DNA of 13,185 nt from Frankiales bacterium (GTDB lineage: Bacteria > Actinomycetota > Actinomycetes > Mycobacteriales > SCTD01): NCBI GenBank assembly GCA_025464695.1, contig JAODNQ010000292.1, positions 1 to 13,185 of the forward strand, written 5' to 3'. Position 1 is the first letter of the stretch. Every line of letters starts with the position of its first letter. The notes under the pieces are model-generated. The model was given only the letters and a program-made list of their open reading frames with translations, was not told the DNA's origin and did not search any database. The position numbers and the translations under genes are program-made. Positions 12,428 through 13,185 of the stretch are shown in pieces.

Positions 12428-13185
12428 TGCTGTGCGCAGGTGCGCCGCGGCGGCGTGGGCGTCGAGCAGGACGTCCTGCGCCGGCCGGCCCAGCGCCGAC
12501 GCCGCGGCCTCGACGTCGTCCCACTCCGGCATCGCGTTGACGATGTCGCTCCCGAGCAGCCCCAGCTTCACGCGCACCGCCTGCCCGTCGACGTCGACCG
12601 CGGACTCCCGCCGGTCGAGCACGTGCTTGGCGACGACGGTCTCCCGCAGGCCCAGCGACGTCGTCGTCCGGAACACCAGCTCGCGCAGCGCAGGCGCGGC
12701 CGACGCAGCGCACAGCACCGACAGCGTGTGGGCGGGGCGGGCCTTCTTCATGAGCACCGGGGTCAGCCACGCGTCGCTCGCCCCGGCCTGCAGCAGCGCG
12801 CGCAGGACGCCGGGCCAGACCCGCGGGTCGAGGTCGTCGACGTTGGTCTCGAGCACCACCGCGGTGCTGCCGGACGAGGCCGGGGTCCCCAGCACCAGCC
12901 GCACCGCGTTGGCGACCTCGGCCAGGTCGCGGCCGCCGGCCCCGACGCCGACCCGCTCGAGCACCATCGGCGGGAGCGGTCCCCAGCCGTCGACCAGGAC
13001 CGCCAGCAGCGCGGCCCCGGTCGGCGTCGTCGCCTCGTGGGGGCTCGGCCCGGCCTGCACCGGCAGGCCCTGCAGCAGCGCGAGGACCGCGGGCGCCGGC
13101 ACGGGCAGCGGGCCGTGCGCACCCCGTGTGGTGCCCGAGCCGAGCGACAGCGGGGACGCCGTGAGCCGCTCCAGCCCCAGGTGCG
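12410..13185 (-). CDS. larC: Nickel-pincer cofactor biosynthesis protein LarC, 5' end cut by the window edge
   Basis: LarC inserts nickel, with CTP, into the pyridinium dithiocarboxylate mononucleotide that becomes the cofactor of lactate racemase LarA and related enzymes. The 258 visible codons cover the C-terminal two thirds: HLGLERLTASPLSLGSGT at the edge, AHGPLPVPAPAVLALLQG, ATTPTGAALLAVL, VVLETNVDDLDP (the conserved ETN-DD block), LMKKARPAHTLSVLC, TTSLGLRE, VRVKLGLLGSDIVNAMPEWDDVEAAASALGR read as adjacent pieces, and AAAAHL near the end. The start lies beyond 13185. In Lactiplantibacillus the protein is made by frameshifting between larC1 and larC2; here the visible frame is continuous through ETNVDD, so no frameshift is needed in this part. 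larB and larE would be expected upstream, outside the window. It converges on the PRC-barrel gene across a hairpin. Confidence 0.93.
   Translation of the reverse strand, partial: HLGLERLTASPLSLGSGTTRGAHGPLPVPAPAVLALLQGLPVQAGPSPHEATTPTGAALLAVLVDGWGPLPPMVLERVGVGAGGRDLAEVANAVRLVLGTPASSGSTAVVLETNVDDLDPRVWPGVLRALLQAGASDAWLTPVLMKKARPAHTLSVLCAASAAPALRELVFRTTTSLGLRETVVAKHVLDRRESAVDVDGQAVRVKLGLLGSDIVNAMPEWDDVEAAASALGRPAQDVLLDAHAAAAHLRTAAGPPP

Noticed and set aside
12410..13185. A larC1/larC2-type programmed frameshift
   Set aside because: The visible LarC frame is uninterrupted through all conserved blocks, so no shift is needed here; the upstream part is outside the window.

Overview
The window is very GC-rich. 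Third codon positions are almost always G or C, GTG starts are common, and there is little intergenic space. Together with the gene families present (a SEC-C/DUF5926 protein, PRC-barrel plus DUF2382, a PELPEVEALA-type Fpg/Nei glycosylase) this indicates a chromosomal segment of a high-GC actinobacterium. I cannot name a genus. I see no transposase, integrase, phage gene, CRISPR array, tRNA or rRNA, and codon use looks uniform, so this reads as core or semi-core chromosome rather than an island.

Layout: 1-1171 (-) nicotinate phosphoribosyltransferase, cut by the left edge. 1284-2558 (+) c-di-GMP EAL phosphodiesterase with a degenerate GGDEF-like front. 2602-3462 (+) Fpg/Nei-type DNA glycosylase. 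3443-4855 (-) dihydrolipoamide dehydrogenase/mercuric reductase-like flavoprotein. 4881-5213 (+) rhodanese, 5230-6234 (+) D-2-hydroxyacid dehydrogenase and 6272-7108 (+) glycerophosphodiester phosphodiesterase, probably one transcription unit. 7044-8024 (-) renalase-like FAD oxidoreductase. About 8119 or 8194 to 9078 (+) SEC-C/DUF5926 protein. 9082-10296 (-) arginine deiminase, preceded by 10307-11344 (-) heme-oxygenase-like diiron oxidase (HDO). 11534-12379 (+) PRC-barrel/DUF2382 stress-type protein. 12410-13185 (-) LarC, cut by the right edge. That is 13 genes, 11 complete, and strand changes are frequent: the convergent pairs overlap or nearly touch, and the divergent pairs share short promoter regions.

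Most of the genes are single-gene metabolic or maintenance functions: NAD salvage, DNA repair, c-di-GMP turnover, redox enzymes, sulfur transfer, phosphodiester turnover and nickel-pincer cofactor synthesis. The most suggestive functional pairing is the HDO with arginine deiminase: they are adjacent, on the same strand and 10 bp apart, and the HDO keeps a full-looking diiron ligand set. HDOs are known to act on guanidine-containing and other amino-acid substrates, so an uncharacterised arginine-related oxidation is possible, but this is inference. The most striking DNA-level structures are a 13-bp palindrome that places two divergent start codons exactly symmetrically (4855/4881), a 15-bp palindrome at the predicted pncB transcription start, a probable non-ATG/GTG (ATC) start for the SEC-C gene, and a terminator whose loop carries the larC stop codon.
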